This document shows, piece by piece, positions 49,133-58,486 of a stretch of DNA of 64,000 bases. The translations under genes were made by a program, and so were the position numbers. Source of the DNA: Halomonas organivorans. GTDB taxonomy: Bacteria > Pseudomonadota > Gammaproteobacteria > Pseudomonadales > Halomonadaceae. Position 1 is the first letter of the stretch. Each line of letters opens with the position of its first letter. Below the pieces are notes generated by a model. That model was not told where the DNA came from and did no database searches. It saw only the letters and a list, made by a program, of their open reading frames with translations. The stretch is taken from assembly GCF_014192055.1 (NCBI RefSeq), contig NZ_JACHXM010000008.1, positions 62,001 through 126,000 on the forward strand, written 5' to 3'.

Positions 49133-49771
49133 GTGACCGAGCCCTTCCCCGCCGCCCTGCACATCGCCATCGTCGACGACAACGCGGCGCTGCGCGAATC
49201 CTTGACCTGGCTATTCGAGTCCGTGGGCCTGGCTCCCGTGGCCTACCCCGACGGCGAAAGCTTCCTCGCCGCCGCCCCCGAGCATCACGATGTCATCCTG
49301 CTCGATGTGCGCATGCCCGGGCTCTCGGGCCTTCAGGTACAGCAACGCCTGGTCGAGCGAGGCGACGTTACCTCCCTGATCTTCATGACCGGCCACGGCG
49401 ACGTCCCCATGGCCGTGAGCGCGCTGAAGGCCGGGGCCTTCGACTTCGTCGAGAAACCCTTCAACCAGCAGCAGCTCATCGACCTGGTGCAGCGTGCCGC
49501 GGACACGTCGCGCCGGCGGCAGCGCGAACGCGCATGCCTGTCGGCACTGCACGAGCGCTTCGCGGGTCTGCGCCCCAAGGAGCAGGCGATCCTGGTCCAC
49601 GTCGCCGAGGGCCTGACCAGTCGCGAGATAGCCGCCCATCTGGAGATCAGCGCCAAGACCGTGGAGATCTATCGGCTGCGGGCCATGAAGGCGCTGGGCG
49701 CCGCCAACCTGGCCGAGCTGGTGCGCCTGGTCACGGCACTGGGGCTGGTGCCGTCGCTGCCGGACGCCTGA
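49133..49771 (+). CDS. FixJ-like response regulator, LuxR-type output
   Basis: This 212-residue regulator has a receiver domain with Asp15/Asp16 and phosphoacceptor Asp58 (VILLDVRMPG), the KPF in EKPFNQQQLIDLV, and a C-terminal LuxR helix-turn-helix (LTSREIAAHLEISAKTVEIYRLRAMKAL). The GTG start has CGGAG upstream. It is divergent from phaC and downstream of a FixL-like kinase, so it may control phaC, but this is inference. Confidence 0.93.
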   Translation: MTEPFPAALHIAIVDDNAALRESLTWLFESVGLAPVAYPDGESFLAAAPEHHDVILLDVRMPGLSGLQVQQRLVERGDVTSLIFMTGHGDVPMAVSALKAGAFDFVEKPFNQQQLIDLVQRAADTSRRRQRERACLSALHERFAGLRPKEQAILVHVAEGLTSREIAAHLEISAKTVEIYRLRAMKALGAANLAELVRLVTALGLVPSLPDA

Positions 49772-49878
49772 CGCCCCTCCTCGTATCGCTTACGCTCCGC
49801 GACGTCACGCGCGCCTGTCGCGGGGCGCGCCAGGGATTACACTCCTTGGGAGAGCCAGCGCAGCGAGGAGCGACGATC

Positions 49879-50376
49879 ATGATCCAGGACGCGGACCGCA
49901 AGCATCTCGAGCATTGCCTGACCCTTGCCGAGGAAGCCCTGGTGGCCGGCGACGAGCCGTTCGGCTCGCTGCTGGTCTCGGCCGACGGCGAGGTGCTGTT
50001 CGAGGACCGCAACCGCATCGCCGGTGGCGATGCCACCCGCCATCCCGAATTCGCCATCGCGCGCTGGGCAGCGGAGCACCTGAGCCCGGCGGAGCGAGCC
50101 GCGGCCACCGTCTACACCTCCGGGGAACACTGTCCGATGTGTGCCGCCGCCCACGGCTGGGTAGGGCTCGGTCGCATCGTCTACGCCAGTTCCAGCGCCC
50201 AACTGGGGGAATGGCTGAGCGCACTGGGCGTTCCACCGCCGCCGGTGGCAGCGCTGCCGATCCAGCAGGTAGTGTCGGGCATCTCCGTCGAGGGGCCGGT
50301 GGCGGGGCTCGACGAACGGGTACGCGCCCTCCACCATCGCTTGCATCGTGCCGGTCGTCAGACATCGCTGGAATGA
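49879..50376 (+). CDS. Nucleoside/cytosine deaminase-family protein
   Basis: This 165-residue zinc enzyme has RHPEFAIARWA (His and Glu; HPE rather than the commoner HAE) and EHCPMCAAA (PCxxC-type Cys pair), as in guanine deaminase-like nucleoside deaminases. GDEPFGSLLVS is typical of that group. GAGGAG lies before the ATG. Substrate not resolved. Confidence 0.88.
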   Translation: MIQDADRKHLEHCLTLAEEALVAGDEPFGSLLVSADGEVLFEDRNRIAGGDATRHPEFAIARWAAEHLSPAERAAATVYTSGEHCPMCAAAHGWVGLGRIVYASSSAQLGEWLSALGVPPPPVAALPIQQVVSGISVEGPVAGLDERVRALHHRLHRAGRQTSLE

Positions 50377-50492
50377 ACGCTCACCGGCCCGCGCCGTTTC
50401 CGATGCGCAGCATGTGATCGGGCTGCCCAGGTGGATCGGGAATACTCGTCCGTTGCAGCGTCCCGGTCATGGCCCATGAACCGCCGGCAGCG

Positions 50493-50879
50493 CTAGACGT
50501 TCACGCGGTAGGTGAGATCCCTGGCCTCGTCGCCGGTCATTCCACGAAAGCCCCAGCAGTGCGGCGGCTGCTCCTTGAGGATGATCTCCACGTCCACCGG
50601 CGCAATGCCGAGTCGGGCCTCGATCCGAGCGAACAGCGCCTTGATCAGGGCCCGCTGGGTCTCGGCCGCGCGCCCCGCCATCATGTTGATCTCGATCACG
50701 GTGTAGGCGTCGCTGCGCCCGCCGGGGAAATAGAAGTCCTCGGCGTCCATGGGCATGAAGCGATGGGCCCGCTTGTCCTCGGGCATGCCGAGCACCGACA
50801 TCATGCACTCGTGAATCACCGCCGAGAGGCGAGCCTTGATGGGGTCCAGTCGATGGCGGATGCCATAGATCACGATCAT
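50493..50879 (-). CDS. Tautomerase-family protein
   Basis: This 128-residue protein matches the Tautomerase_2 group (RAHRFMPMDAEDFYFPGGRSDAYTVIEINMMAGR). The residue after Met is Ile, so the catalytic Pro1 typical of 4-OT/MIF enzymes is missing. It may have lost tautomerase chemistry or use another residue. Confidence 0.85.
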   Translation of the reverse strand: MIVIYGIRHRLDPIKARLSAVIHECMMSVLGMPEDKRAHRFMPMDAEDFYFPGGRSDAYTVIEINMMAGRAAETQRALIKALFARIEARLGIAPVDVEIILKEQPPHCWGFRGMTGDEARDLTYRVNV

Positions 50880-50898
50880 GTCATTTCCTTATGGGCAA

Positions 50899-50919
50899 GG
50901 GCCTCCTCCTTGGAGGCCC
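50899..50919 (-). terminator. Hairpin between the GNAT and tautomerase genes
   Basis: GGGCCTCC and GGAGGCCC form an 8-bp stem with a 5-base loop just after the GNAT stop; no T-run follows, so termination is uncertain. Confidence 0.45.
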
Positions 50920-50927
50920 GGGTGGGT

Positions 50928-51365
50928 TCACCCGGCCGCGGCCAGGCGACATTCCATGCCGATCAGCGGCGGCTCATCCAACAGCGTGACGAAGCCGTGG
51001 CGGCGATAGAACCGCACGGCCACGCTGTCGGCGAAGACCTTGAGCCGCAGCGCCTCGAGGCGACGCTCGCGGGCCCGTGCCTTGGCGGCCTCGAGCGCCC
51101 GGGCGCCGAGCCCGACGTCGCGCCGACCGGCCACGATCTGCAGGTCCTGGAGATAGCCGATGCCTTCGCCGTAGTGGAGGCGCAGATAGCCCACACAGGC
51201 GCCTTCGCACCACAGCAGATGGTTCTCGCCGGCGGCCCAGTCGGCCTCAAACGCCTCCGGATGCCAGTCAAGGCCATGGCATTCATAGGCCTCGCGCATG
51301 TTGGTCCGCACCAGGGCGGCGGCCCAGTCACGGTCGGACTCCCGCGCCGGGCTCAGCGACAGCAC
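50928..51365 (-). CDS. GNAT-family N-acetyltransferase
   Basis: This 145-residue protein has the acetyl-CoA site motif A region (LQDLQIVAGRRDVGLGARALEAAKARA) and the LRLKVFADSVAVRFYRRHGFV motif B of GNAT enzymes. The substrate is unknown. It starts 6 bases from the MOSC gene end and is probably cotranscribed with it. Confidence 0.88.
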   Translation of the reverse strand: MLSLSPARESDRDWAAALVRTNMREAYECHGLDWHPEAFEADWAAGENHLLWCEGACVGYLRLHYGEGIGYLQDLQIVAGRRDVGLGARALEAAKARARERRLEALRLKVFADSVAVRFYRRHGFVTLLDEPPLIGMECRLAAAG

Positions 51366-51371
51366 TGCGCC

Positions 51372-52217
51372 TCAGCTCCGAACCGTCGCCGTCAGCGCCT
51401 GGCCGACGTACAGCATCTGGCCGACGCCCTCGAGCGGGATGGCGTTCTGGCCGAAGAAGGCGCCCTTCCAGCCCGGCTGGGTGTCCATCTCGACCAGCGT
51501 CTTCAGCGGCTCCTTGGGCATCGGCGCCTCGCCGGTGAGCGGATCCTGGGTGATGATCTTGCAACGCTTGCAGGGCTTGCGCAGCCCCAAACGGACTCCC
51601 GACTCCACGGCCACCTCGTCCCAGTCGACCTCGGCGAAGGGGGCGTCACCCTCGACCACGATATTGGGCCGGAAGCGGCTCATCGGTACGGCATCACATC
51701 CCTTGGCGACGAGGCGTTCGTTCAGTCGCTCGAGCGAGGCCTGGTGCGTCACCAGCAGCGGATAGCCGTCGGGGAAGGCGGTATGCGCCGACTCGCCTCT
51801 CAGGTAATCGGCCTCCACTTCGCGGCGACGCTCCTCGGGGAAACGCACCAGGCGCAGCCCGCCGTCATCGGCGCCGCCCAGCACGGCGGTCAGCCACTCG
51901 GCCGCCTCGACGCCCTCGTCCAGCGCCTCGCAGGTGTCCTTCCAGATGCTGACCTCGAGGCGCTCGAGCCCGTGACGCTCCAGCGGCACGGCCAGGGGCG
52001 CGGCCTCGGAATGCTCCAGCACCAGGCGATTGGCCTCGAGGCGCACCGTGACCCGGGCCATGGCGGGGCGCTCCCGCTGGGTGACGAAGCGGCCGCGGGC
52101 GTCCACGACCATCCAGTGGCGATCGAAGGCCAGGCCGCGCTCGGTGAGCGTGGACTGCTCGAGCGTGATGCCGCGCAGCGACTTGACCGGATAGATGTTG
52201 AGCTGAGTGATGCGCAT
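51372..52217 (-). CDS. MOSC-domain protein (YcbX-like)
   Basis: This 281-residue protein has the MOSC N-terminal beta-barrel (ITQLNIYPVKSLRGITLEQ, FDRHWMVVDARGRFVTQRE) and a C-terminal MOSC domain with the conserved Cys in CKRCKIITQDP. It lacks the ferredoxin domain of E. coli YcbX. It may reduce N-hydroxylated compounds via molybdenum cofactor. The ATG at 52217 has GGGAGG upstream. Confidence 0.92.
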   Translation of the reverse strand: MRITQLNIYPVKSLRGITLEQSTLTERGLAFDRHWMVVDARGRFVTQRERPAMARVTVRLEANRLVLEHSEAAPLAVPLERHGLERLEVSIWKDTCEALDEGVEAAEWLTAVLGGADDGGLRLVRFPEERRREVEADYLRGESAHTAFPDGYPLLVTHQASLERLNERLVAKGCDAVPMSRFRPNIVVEGDAPFAEVDWDEVAVESGVRLGLRKPCKRCKIITQDPLTGEAPMPKEPLKTLVEMDTQPGWKGAFFGQNAIPLEGVGQMLYVGQALTATVRS

Positions 52218-52263
52218 CCCTGCCTCCCTGGCATTGGTGGAAGGCTTTACTCTACCAAGCCGG

Positions 52264-52968
52264 CTAGGCTTTTTCCTCGGCGAGCGCAGCGACCACCGCG
52301 GCATCGGCGTGCAGGGCCGTGGTGTCGTAGAGCGGCACCAAAGTATCGGCCTGGCCAACCAGCAGCGCGATCTCGGTGCAGCCGAGGATCACCGCCTCGG
52401 CGCCGCGGGCATGCAGGTCCGCGATGATCTCGAGAAACACCGCCTTCGAGGCCGGCTCGATGCACCCCTGGCACAGCTCATCGAAGATCACCCGATGCAA
52501 CCGCTCGCGCTGCTCGGCTTCCGGCACCAGCACCTCGATGCCGAAGCGCTCGGTGAGCCGATCCTTGTAGAAGGCCTGTTCCATGGTAAAACGCGTACCC
52601 AGCAGTCCCACGCGGCGAATGCCGTCCTGGCGCAGCCGCTCGGCGGTGGCATCGGCGATGTGCAGCAACGGGATCTCGATGGCCGCCTCGACCTGAGGCG
52701 CCACCTTGTGCATGGTGTTGGTGGCAATCAGCAGCAAGTCCGCCCCCGCCGCCTGCACTCGCTGGGCCGCCTCGGCGAGCCGCTCGCCCGCCACGTCCCA
52801 GCGACCTTGCTGCTGCAGCGCCTCGATCTCGGCGAAGTCGACGCTGTAAAGCGCCACCTTCGCCGAATGAAAGCCGCCCAGCTCGCGCTTCACGCCCTCG
52901 TTGAGGGCCCGATAATAGCTCTGAGTGGATTCCCAGCTCATGCCGCCGAGCACGCCAATGGTCTTCAT
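52264..52968 (-). CDS. Aspartate/glutamate racemase-family protein (YgeA-like)
   Basis: This 234-residue protein has the two-site pattern of broad-specificity amino acid racemases: ATNTMHK at about 79 with Thr in place of the first Cys, and LGCTEI with the second catalytic Cys. E. coli YgeA has the same Thr/Cys pair. The ATG at 52968 has ACGGAGGTG upstream. It may supply D-amino acids. Confidence 0.9.
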   Translation of the reverse strand: MKTIGVLGGMSWESTQSYYRALNEGVKRELGGFHSAKVALYSVDFAEIEALQQQGRWDVAGERLAEAAQRVQAAGADLLLIATNTMHKVAPQVEAAIEIPLLHIADATAERLRQDGIRRVGLLGTRFTMEQAFYKDRLTERFGIEVLVPEAEQRERLHRVIFDELCQGCIEPASKAVFLEIIADLHARGAEAVILGCTEIALLVGQADTLVPLYDTTALHADAAVVAALAEEKA

Positions 52969-52997
52969 GGTCACCTCCGTGTGGAACTGTTGGGACA

Positions 52998-53522
52998 TTA
53001 CCAGTATTCCGGTGCCTCGAGAGAGGCCGCGCACCTCGCCCTACCCGCCAGACGCTCGAGCACGCCGAATGCAAGCTCGCTGGCCATCCAGGCCTCGGGA
53101 TGCCCCAGCGGATGGGGAGCCGTAATGGCATGATCCGCCCGGAAGCCGGCCCTGGCATAGTAGCGGGGATCGCCCAGCACCAGCACGCAGTCGACCCCGG
53201 CAGCGGCCAGCCGCGCGAAGCCCTCGGCGATCAAGGCGCCGCCGGTCCCTCGCCGCTGCTGCCCGGGCGCCACCGCCAGAGGCGCGAGGATGCGCACACT
53301 CGCCCCTGGGTAGCCTTCGATCGATACCGCGCTGAAGATGGCATGCCCCACCAGCCTGCCCTGCCGTTCGGCGACCAGAGACAACAGCGGCCGTGCCGTA
53401 TCGTCATGCAGCAGGGCCGTCACCAGTCGGCCGATCCCGGCCCCCTCCGACGAGCCGAAGGCCGCCTCGTGGAGGGAAAGCAAGGCGAGCTCGTCCTGCC
53501 CCGTCGATTCACGTATCGTCAA
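52998..53522 (-). CDS. GNAT-family N-acetyltransferase (YhbS-like)
   Basis: This 174-residue protein has motif A LAPLAVAPGQQRRGTGGALIAEGF and a VLVLGDPRYYARAGF motif, typical of YhbS. A TTG start at 53522 is chosen because GGGGAGGCGAG lies directly before it; a longer reading to 53588 has no such site. Confidence 0.88.
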   Translation of the reverse strand: MTIRESTGQDELALLSLHEAAFGSSEGAGIGRLVTALLHDDTARPLLSLVAERQGRLVGHAIFSAVSIEGYPGASVRILAPLAVAPGQQRRGTGGALIAEGFARLAAAGVDCVLVLGDPRYYARAGFRADHAITAPHPLGHPEAWMASELAFGVLERLAGRARCAASLEAPEYW

Positions 53523-53627
53523 GCTCGCCTCCCCGATGCGACTCCCGGACGGTTTCCTCCAGCCTACTCCCCTGATCACGACCCGCAAAAAGCGGGACGG
53601 TCAACGATGGACCCCAGCGCTCGTCGC

Positions 53628-54707
53628 TCAGCCGGCCTGCACGGCAACCTTTAGCACCCCGTCGCGCTGGTGGGAGAAGAGGTCATACGCCGCGGCAATG
53701 TCCTCCAGCGCATAGCGGTGGGTGACCAGCGGCCCAAGGTCCAGCCGGCCACTCTCGATGATGCCCATCAGCCGGCGCATGCGCTCCTTGCCGCCCGGAC
53801 ACAGCGAGGTGACGATGCGGTTGTCGCCGAGGCCGGCGCTGAAGGCGTCCAGCGGCAGGGTCAGGTCCTCGGAATAGACGCCGAGACTCGACAGGGTACC
53901 GCCTGGCTTGAGCACCCGCAGGGCGTTCTCGAAGGTGGCCTGCAGGCCCAGCGCCTCGATGGCCGCATCCACGCCACGCCCACCGGTGAGGCGACGGATC
54001 TCGTCGACCACGTCCACCTTGCGGTAGTCCAGCACCACGTCGGCGCCGAGCCGGCGAGCCATGGCCAGCCGCTCGTCCACGCCGTCCACGGCAATGATCA
54101 GCCCGGCGCCTCGCAGCCGCGCTCCGGCGGTGGCGCAAAGCCCGATCGGTCCCTGGGCGAACACCGCCACGCTGTCGCCAATGCGGATGTTGGCCGACTC
54201 CGCTCCGGCGAAGCCGGTGGACATGATGTCCGGACACATCAGCACCTGCTCGTCGCTGAGCCCATCCGGCACCGGGCTGAGGTTGGCCTGGGCGTCGGGC
54301 ACGCGCAGGTACTCGGCCTGGGCGCCGTCGATGGTATTGCCGAAGCGCCAGCCGCCCATCGGCTTGTAGCCGTGCCCGTGGTGGCCGCCATCCTGGGCGC
54401 TGCAGCCGTCCTGGCAAGCGTAGGAGGTGAAGCTCGGGCAGATGGCGCCGGCGATCACCCGCTGGCCTTCGGCATAGCCCTTGACGTTGACGCCGAGCTT
54501 CTCGATCACCCCCACAGGCTCGTGGCCCACGGTCAGGCCGCGCTCCACTGGATACTCGCCCTTGAGGATGTGCACGTCGGTGCCGCAGATGGTGGTGGTG
54601 GTCACGCGGATCAGGGCATCGTCGGGGCCGATGTCCGGGATTGGCTTGTCGTCGAGCTCGATGCGGCCGGGCTCGACGAAGATGGCGGCTTTCATCATGG
54701 CAGGCAT
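53628..54707 (-). CDS. Zinc-dependent secondary alcohol dehydrogenase-like protein
   Basis: This 359-residue protein has the GroES-like catalytic part (CGTDVHILKGEYP, GLTVGHEPVGVIEKLG) and a Rossmann part (GDSVAVFAQGPIGLCATAGARLRGA). It is like TbADH-type enzymes. The Cys-rich insert (YACQDGCSAQDGGHHGHGY) is the structural lobe. The ATG at 54707 has GAGGAG upstream. Confidence 0.92.
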   Translation of the reverse strand: MPAMMKAAIFVEPGRIELDDKPIPDIGPDDALIRVTTTTICGTDVHILKGEYPVERGLTVGHEPVGVIEKLGVNVKGYAEGQRVIAGAICPSFTSYACQDGCSAQDGGHHGHGYKPMGGWRFGNTIDGAQAEYLRVPDAQANLSPVPDGLSDEQVLMCPDIMSTGFAGAESANIRIGDSVAVFAQGPIGLCATAGARLRGAGLIIAVDGVDERLAMARRLGADVVLDYRKVDVVDEIRRLTGGRGVDAAIEALGLQATFENALRVLKPGGTLSSLGVYSEDLTLPLDAFSAGLGDNRIVTSLCPGGKERMRRLMGIIESGRLDLGPLVTHRYALEDIAAAYDLFSHQRDGVLKVAVQAG

Positions 54708-54917
54708 GGCGGCTCTCCTCGCGGGAAAAATCTCATCACAGCACAGCCTGGCCCGGGCGGGGTTGCGCTGGATCAAGCCGACGCCAGAGATGCCTCTGAG
54801 CATGACAATCCGGGAGGTGGAGCGACGTTAACTTCCATGCCCTTCCCCGCCGTTGCCCAGGCGATTAACCTGCTCATGGTTACCCGACCTTTAACCACTC
54901 GCCACCAGGACACCGCC

Positions 54918-55826
54918 ATGAGCCCGGCTGACACCCTTCGCCTGATCCTGCTCTCCTCGCTGTGGGGGATGTCGTTCATCTTCATGCGCGTGGCGGTGCC
55001 CGAGTTCGGTCCGGTGCCGCTGATCCTGGTGCGCATGGGCGTGGGCGCGCTGCTGATGGTGCCGCTGCTGCTCGGCGCCCGCTACCTGCGCCTGGTGCGG
55101 GACAACGCCGGTAAGCTGATGCTGCTGGGGCTGGTCAACCACGTGCTGCCGTTCTCGCTGCTGGCGCTGGCCACCACGCGGCTGGAGGCCGGCTTCACCT
55201 CGCTGATCAACGCCACCACGCCGCTGTTCACCGCCCTGCTCGGCGCGCTGTTCTTCGCCACGCCGGTGTCACGGCGCCAGTACCTGGGCCTGGCGCTGGC
55301 CTTCCTCGGCGTCTACGTGCTCTCCGCGGATCGGCTGGACTTCGCCCTCGGCGGCGATGGCTGGTTCATCCTCGCGGTGCTCGGTGCCACCTTCTGCTAC
55401 GGCATCGCCACCAACTATTCCAAGACGTACCTGTCCCACCTGCCGGTGCGCGTGCTGGCCGCCGGCAGTTGCGCGATGTCAGGGCTGATCCTGCTGCTGC
55501 CGGGCCTGTGGCTGTGGCCCCAGGCCCCGATCAGCGGCCTGGGCTGGGCCAACGGCCTGGCGCTGGCGGTGTTCAGCACCACCCTGGCGTTTCTGCTCTA
55601 CTTCGGGCTGATTGCCAGCGCCGGGGCTACTGCCACCTCCACGGTCACTTTCCTGGTGCCGGTCAGCGCCCTGCTCTGGGGCTATCTGCTGCTCGACGAG
55701 ACGCTGAGCCTGCAGGTCCTGGCCGGCATGGCGATTACCCTGGCCGGCACCGCCATCGCCACCGGCGTGCTACGCCTGGGCTGGCCGACACGCCTGGCCC
55801 GGCGACGCGACGAGCGCCTAGACTGA
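54918..55826 (+). CDS. EamA/DMT-family transporter
   Basis: This 302-residue protein has about ten membrane helices and two EamA repeats (LSSLWGMSFIFMRVAVPEFGPVPLIL and FCYGIATNYSKTY region). It probably exports small metabolites or amino acids. The ATG at 54918 has CAGGA upstream; an in-frame ATG at 54837 is less likely. Confidence 0.92.
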   Translation: MSPADTLRLILLSSLWGMSFIFMRVAVPEFGPVPLILVRMGVGALLMVPLLLGARYLRLVRDNAGKLMLLGLVNHVLPFSLLALATTRLEAGFTSLINATTPLFTALLGALFFATPVSRRQYLGLALAFLGVYVLSADRLDFALGGDGWFILAVLGATFCYGIATNYSKTYLSHLPVRVLAAGSCAMSGLILLLPGLWLWPQAPISGLGWANGLALAVFSTTLAFLLYFGLIASAGATATSTVTFLVPVSALLWGYLLLDETLSLQVLAGMAITLAGTAIATGVLRLGWPTRLARRRDERLD

Positions 55827-55857
55827 AGCCGATGCTGCCCCGACCCACGGGAGCCCC

Positions 55858-56613
55858 ATGGACACCGCCCGCCTGCGCTTCCACGGCGAGCTCGACGACT
55901 TCCTGCCCCGCGAGCGGCGCGGCCGCACGCTGGCCTACCGGGTCGACCGCCGCGCCGCCATCAAGGACGTGATCGAGGCCCTCGGCGTGCCTCACCCGGA
56001 GATCGACGCCATCCTCGTCGATGGCACCTTGGTGGGCTTCGACCACCCCCTCGCCGCCGGAGAGACGGTGAACGTCTACCCCGCCAACGTCGCACCGCCC
56101 GGGGCCGCGTCGCATCGCCTACGCCCACCCCTGCCGCAGCCGCCCCGCTTCGTGCTCGACGTCCACCTGGGCCGACTGGCCCGCTACCTGCGCCTGCTGG
56201 GGCTGGACTGTCGCTATCGCAATCGCGCCGACGATGCCGAGCTGGCCGAATGGGCCGAGACCGAGGATCGCATCCTGCTGACCCGCGACCGCAACCTGCT
56301 CAAGCGCCGACGAGTTGCCCTGGGGCGCTTCGTGCGCGCCGATGCCCCCTTCGACCAGCTCGTGGAGGTAATACGGGCCTTCGTGCGACGCGACGAGCTG
56401 GCACCCTTCACTCGCTGCACGCGCTGCAACGGCCGACTCGAGGCCGTCGCCAAGGACACGGTGATTCATCGGCTGGAACCGCTGACGCGCCGCTATATTG
56501 ACGACTTCCTGCGCTGCGAAGCCTGCGGCCAGCTGTACTGGCACGGCAGCCACGTGTCGCGCATGCAATCCCTGGTGGCCAGGCTGCACCACCGGCTCGA
56601 TGAGGCAACATGA
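55858..56613 (+). CDS. Mut7-C RNase domain protein with ubiquitin-like N-terminus
   Basis: This 251-residue protein has a ubiquitin-like domain (1-90, ETVNVYPA) and a Mut7-C PIN-like nuclease part (FVLDVHLGRLARYLRLLGLD, DRILLTRDRNLL with acidic residues) followed by a zinc ribbon (CTRCNGRLEA...CEACGQLYWHGSH). The family is thought to degrade RNA. Confidence 0.92.
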   Translation: MDTARLRFHGELDDFLPRERRGRTLAYRVDRRAAIKDVIEALGVPHPEIDAILVDGTLVGFDHPLAAGETVNVYPANVAPPGAASHRLRPPLPQPPRFVLDVHLGRLARYLRLLGLDCRYRNRADDAELAEWAETEDRILLTRDRNLLKRRRVALGRFVRADAPFDQLVEVIRAFVRRDELAPFTRCTRCNGRLEAVAKDTVIHRLEPLTRRYIDDFLRCEACGQLYWHGSHVSRMQSLVARLHHRLDEAT

Positions 56614-56615
56614 AA

Positions 56616-56645
56616 GACGGCCGTGGCGTCGCCGCCACGGCCGTC
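56616..56645. terminator. Bidirectional hairpin terminator
   Basis: A perfect 13-bp stem (GACGGCCGTGGCG and its complement) with a 4-base loop lies between the convergent Mut7-C and crotonase genes. Confidence 0.75.
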
Positions 56646-56671
56646 GGTCTCAACGGCGAGACGAGCGCCGC

Positions 56672-57445
56672 TCAGAAGTTCGGCTTGCGCTTCTCGACGA
56701 AGGCGCTCATGCCTTCGCGCTGTTCCTCGCCGGCGAAGCACAGCGCGAACAGGCTGGTCTCCAGGGCCAGCGCGCTGTCCAGGTCCTGGTCCATGCCATC
56801 GTGGACCGCCTGCTTGGCACCGCGCACCGCCTGCGGACCGTTGCCACCGAGTTGCTTGGTCAGCTCGGCGGCATAGTCCTCGAGCTCGGCCTGGGGCATC
56901 ACCCGGTTGACCAGGCCGATGCGCAGCGCCTCATTGGCATCGATCTTGCGCCCGGTGGTGACCAGGTCCAGGGCCATGGCCGGGCCGACTCGGCGCGGCA
57001 GGCGCTGGGTGCCACCGAAGCCGGGAATCACCCCAAGCAGCACCTCCGGCTGACCGAACACGGCGTTGTCGCTGGCCACCGCCCAGTCGCAGGCCAGCGC
57101 CAGCTCGCAGCCACCGCCCAGGCAGAAGCCGTTGACCAGCGCCACCACCGGCACCGGCAGGGCCTCCAGCCGCTTGAGGGTGGCGAGCGCCTGGCCGGCG
57201 AAATCGCGGGCCTGGGGTGCGCTCTTGTCGCGCATCTCGGTGATGTCGGCACCGGCCACGAAGGCCTTCTCGCCGGCCCCGGTGATCAGTACCGCGCGCA
57301 GGTCATTGCGGGCCTCGAGCTCGTCGAGGGTCGCCGCCAGGGCGGCGATGACATCGCTGTTGAGGGCGTTAAGTGCCTTGGGACGGTTGACGGTCAGGCG
57401 CACGACGCCAGCGTTGTCCTGCACCTCGATCGGCTGCTCGCTCAT
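56672..57445 (-). CDS. Enoyl-CoA hydratase/crotonase
   Basis: This 257-residue enzyme hydrates trans-2-enoyl-CoA. Oxyanion hole regions AFVAGADITEM and NGFCLGGGCELA, with catalytic Glu in CELA and in PEVLLGVIPGFGGTQRLPR, are conserved. It is the first of three adjacent beta-oxidation-type genes (with the 3-hydroxyacyl-CoA dehydrogenase at 57532 and the acyl-CoA dehydrogenase at 58487), all on the minus strand. Confidence 0.94.
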   Translation of the reverse strand: MSEQPIEVQDNAGVVRLTVNRPKALNALNSDVIAALAATLDELEARNDLRAVLITGAGEKAFVAGADITEMRDKSAPQARDFAGQALATLKRLEALPVPVVALVNGFCLGGGCELALACDWAVASDNAVFGQPEVLLGVIPGFGGTQRLPRRVGPAMALDLVTTGRKIDANEALRIGLVNRVMPQAELEDYAAELTKQLGGNGPQAVRGAKQAVHDGMDQDLDSALALETSLFALCFAGEEQREGMSAFVEKRKPNF

Positions 57446-57531
57446 GATGACTCCTCGTGATGACGAAAGGGACGATCCGCCCTCACCCTAGCGAACGCTT
57501 GGTTGGGCGGCAATCACGGCTTTGGTAGAGG

Positions 57532-58380
57532 TCACGAATAGACGTGGAAACCGCGCCCGGACTTGCGCCCCAGATAGCCGGCCTCGACCATGCGCCTGAG
57601 CAACGGACAGGGCCGGTACTTGGGATCGCCGAAGCCCTCCTGGAGGACCTCCATGATCGCCAGGCAGACGTCCAGGCCGATCAGATCGGCAAGCTGCAGG
57701 GGCCCCATCGGATGAGCGGCGCCGAGCTGCATGGCCTGGTCCACCGCCTCGGGGGTAGCCGCGCCCTCCTGCACCAGGAACGCCGCCTCGTTGATCATCG
57801 GCACCAGCAGGCGATTGACGGCGAAGCCGGGGGAGTCGCCCACCCGCACCGCGGTCTTGCCCAGCGCCTCGGCCAGGGCCTCGATGCGCGCCACGGTGGC
57901 GTCGCTGGTCTGCTCGGCGCGAATCACCTCGACCAGCTTCAAGACCGGCACCGGGTTGAAGAAGTGCATGCCCACGACCCGCTCGGGCCGCGCGCTGACC
58001 GCGGCCAGCCGGGTCAGCGACAGCGAGGAGGTGTTGGAGGCCAGGATGGCGTCGTCGCTGAGCCGGCTGAGGTCCCGGAACAATTGTTCCTTGAGTTCCG
58101 GCTGCTCGGGGGCGGCCTCGATGATCACCGCACAGTCGGCCAGGGTCTCCAGGTCGGCGGTGGTCAGCAGCCGCGCCATGGCCTCCTCGCGGCCAGCCTC
58201 GCTCAAGCGGTCCTTGGCCACCAGCTTGCCCAGTCCCGCATCGATGGCGCTGCGGGCCCGCTCCAGGGCGGCCTCGGCCACGTCATACAGGCGCACCCGA
58301 AATCCGCTGGTCGCCAGCACCTGGGCAATACCCTGGCCCATGGTGCCGGCGCCCACGACGCCGATCGGTTGTTGACTCAT
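57532..58380 (-). CDS. 3-hydroxybutyryl/3-hydroxyacyl-CoA dehydrogenase
   Basis: This 282-residue NAD enzyme has the Rossmann GAGTMGQGIAQVLATSG, the catalytic region MHFFNPVPVLKLVE with His, and C-terminal HPMGPLQLADLIGLDVCL. The ATG at 58380 has GAGGAG upstream; the longer open frame lacks family sequence. It oxidises the hydroxyl made by the crotonase next door. Confidence 0.95.
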   Translation of the reverse strand: MSQQPIGVVGAGTMGQGIAQVLATSGFRVRLYDVAEAALERARSAIDAGLGKLVAKDRLSEAGREEAMARLLTTADLETLADCAVIIEAAPEQPELKEQLFRDLSRLSDDAILASNTSSLSLTRLAAVSARPERVVGMHFFNPVPVLKLVEVIRAEQTSDATVARIEALAEALGKTAVRVGDSPGFAVNRLLVPMINEAAFLVQEGAATPEAVDQAMQLGAAHPMGPLQLADLIGLDVCLAIMEVLQEGFGDPKYRPCPLLRRMVEAGYLGRKSGRGFHVYS

Positions 58381-58486
58381 CGCTGCCTCTCCTCCTCTCG
58401 AGTGGATGACGTGCCCGCGGGCATCCGGTGCAGCATGCACCGCCGGCGCCCGCCGGTCGAGCCCTCGGCGGGGCAGCGTCAAGCGA

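Noticed and set aside
53670-54917. Long N-terminal extension of the EamA reading frame
   Set aside because: It overlaps the alcohol dehydrogenase on the other strand and lacks membrane segments; the transporter begins at 54918.
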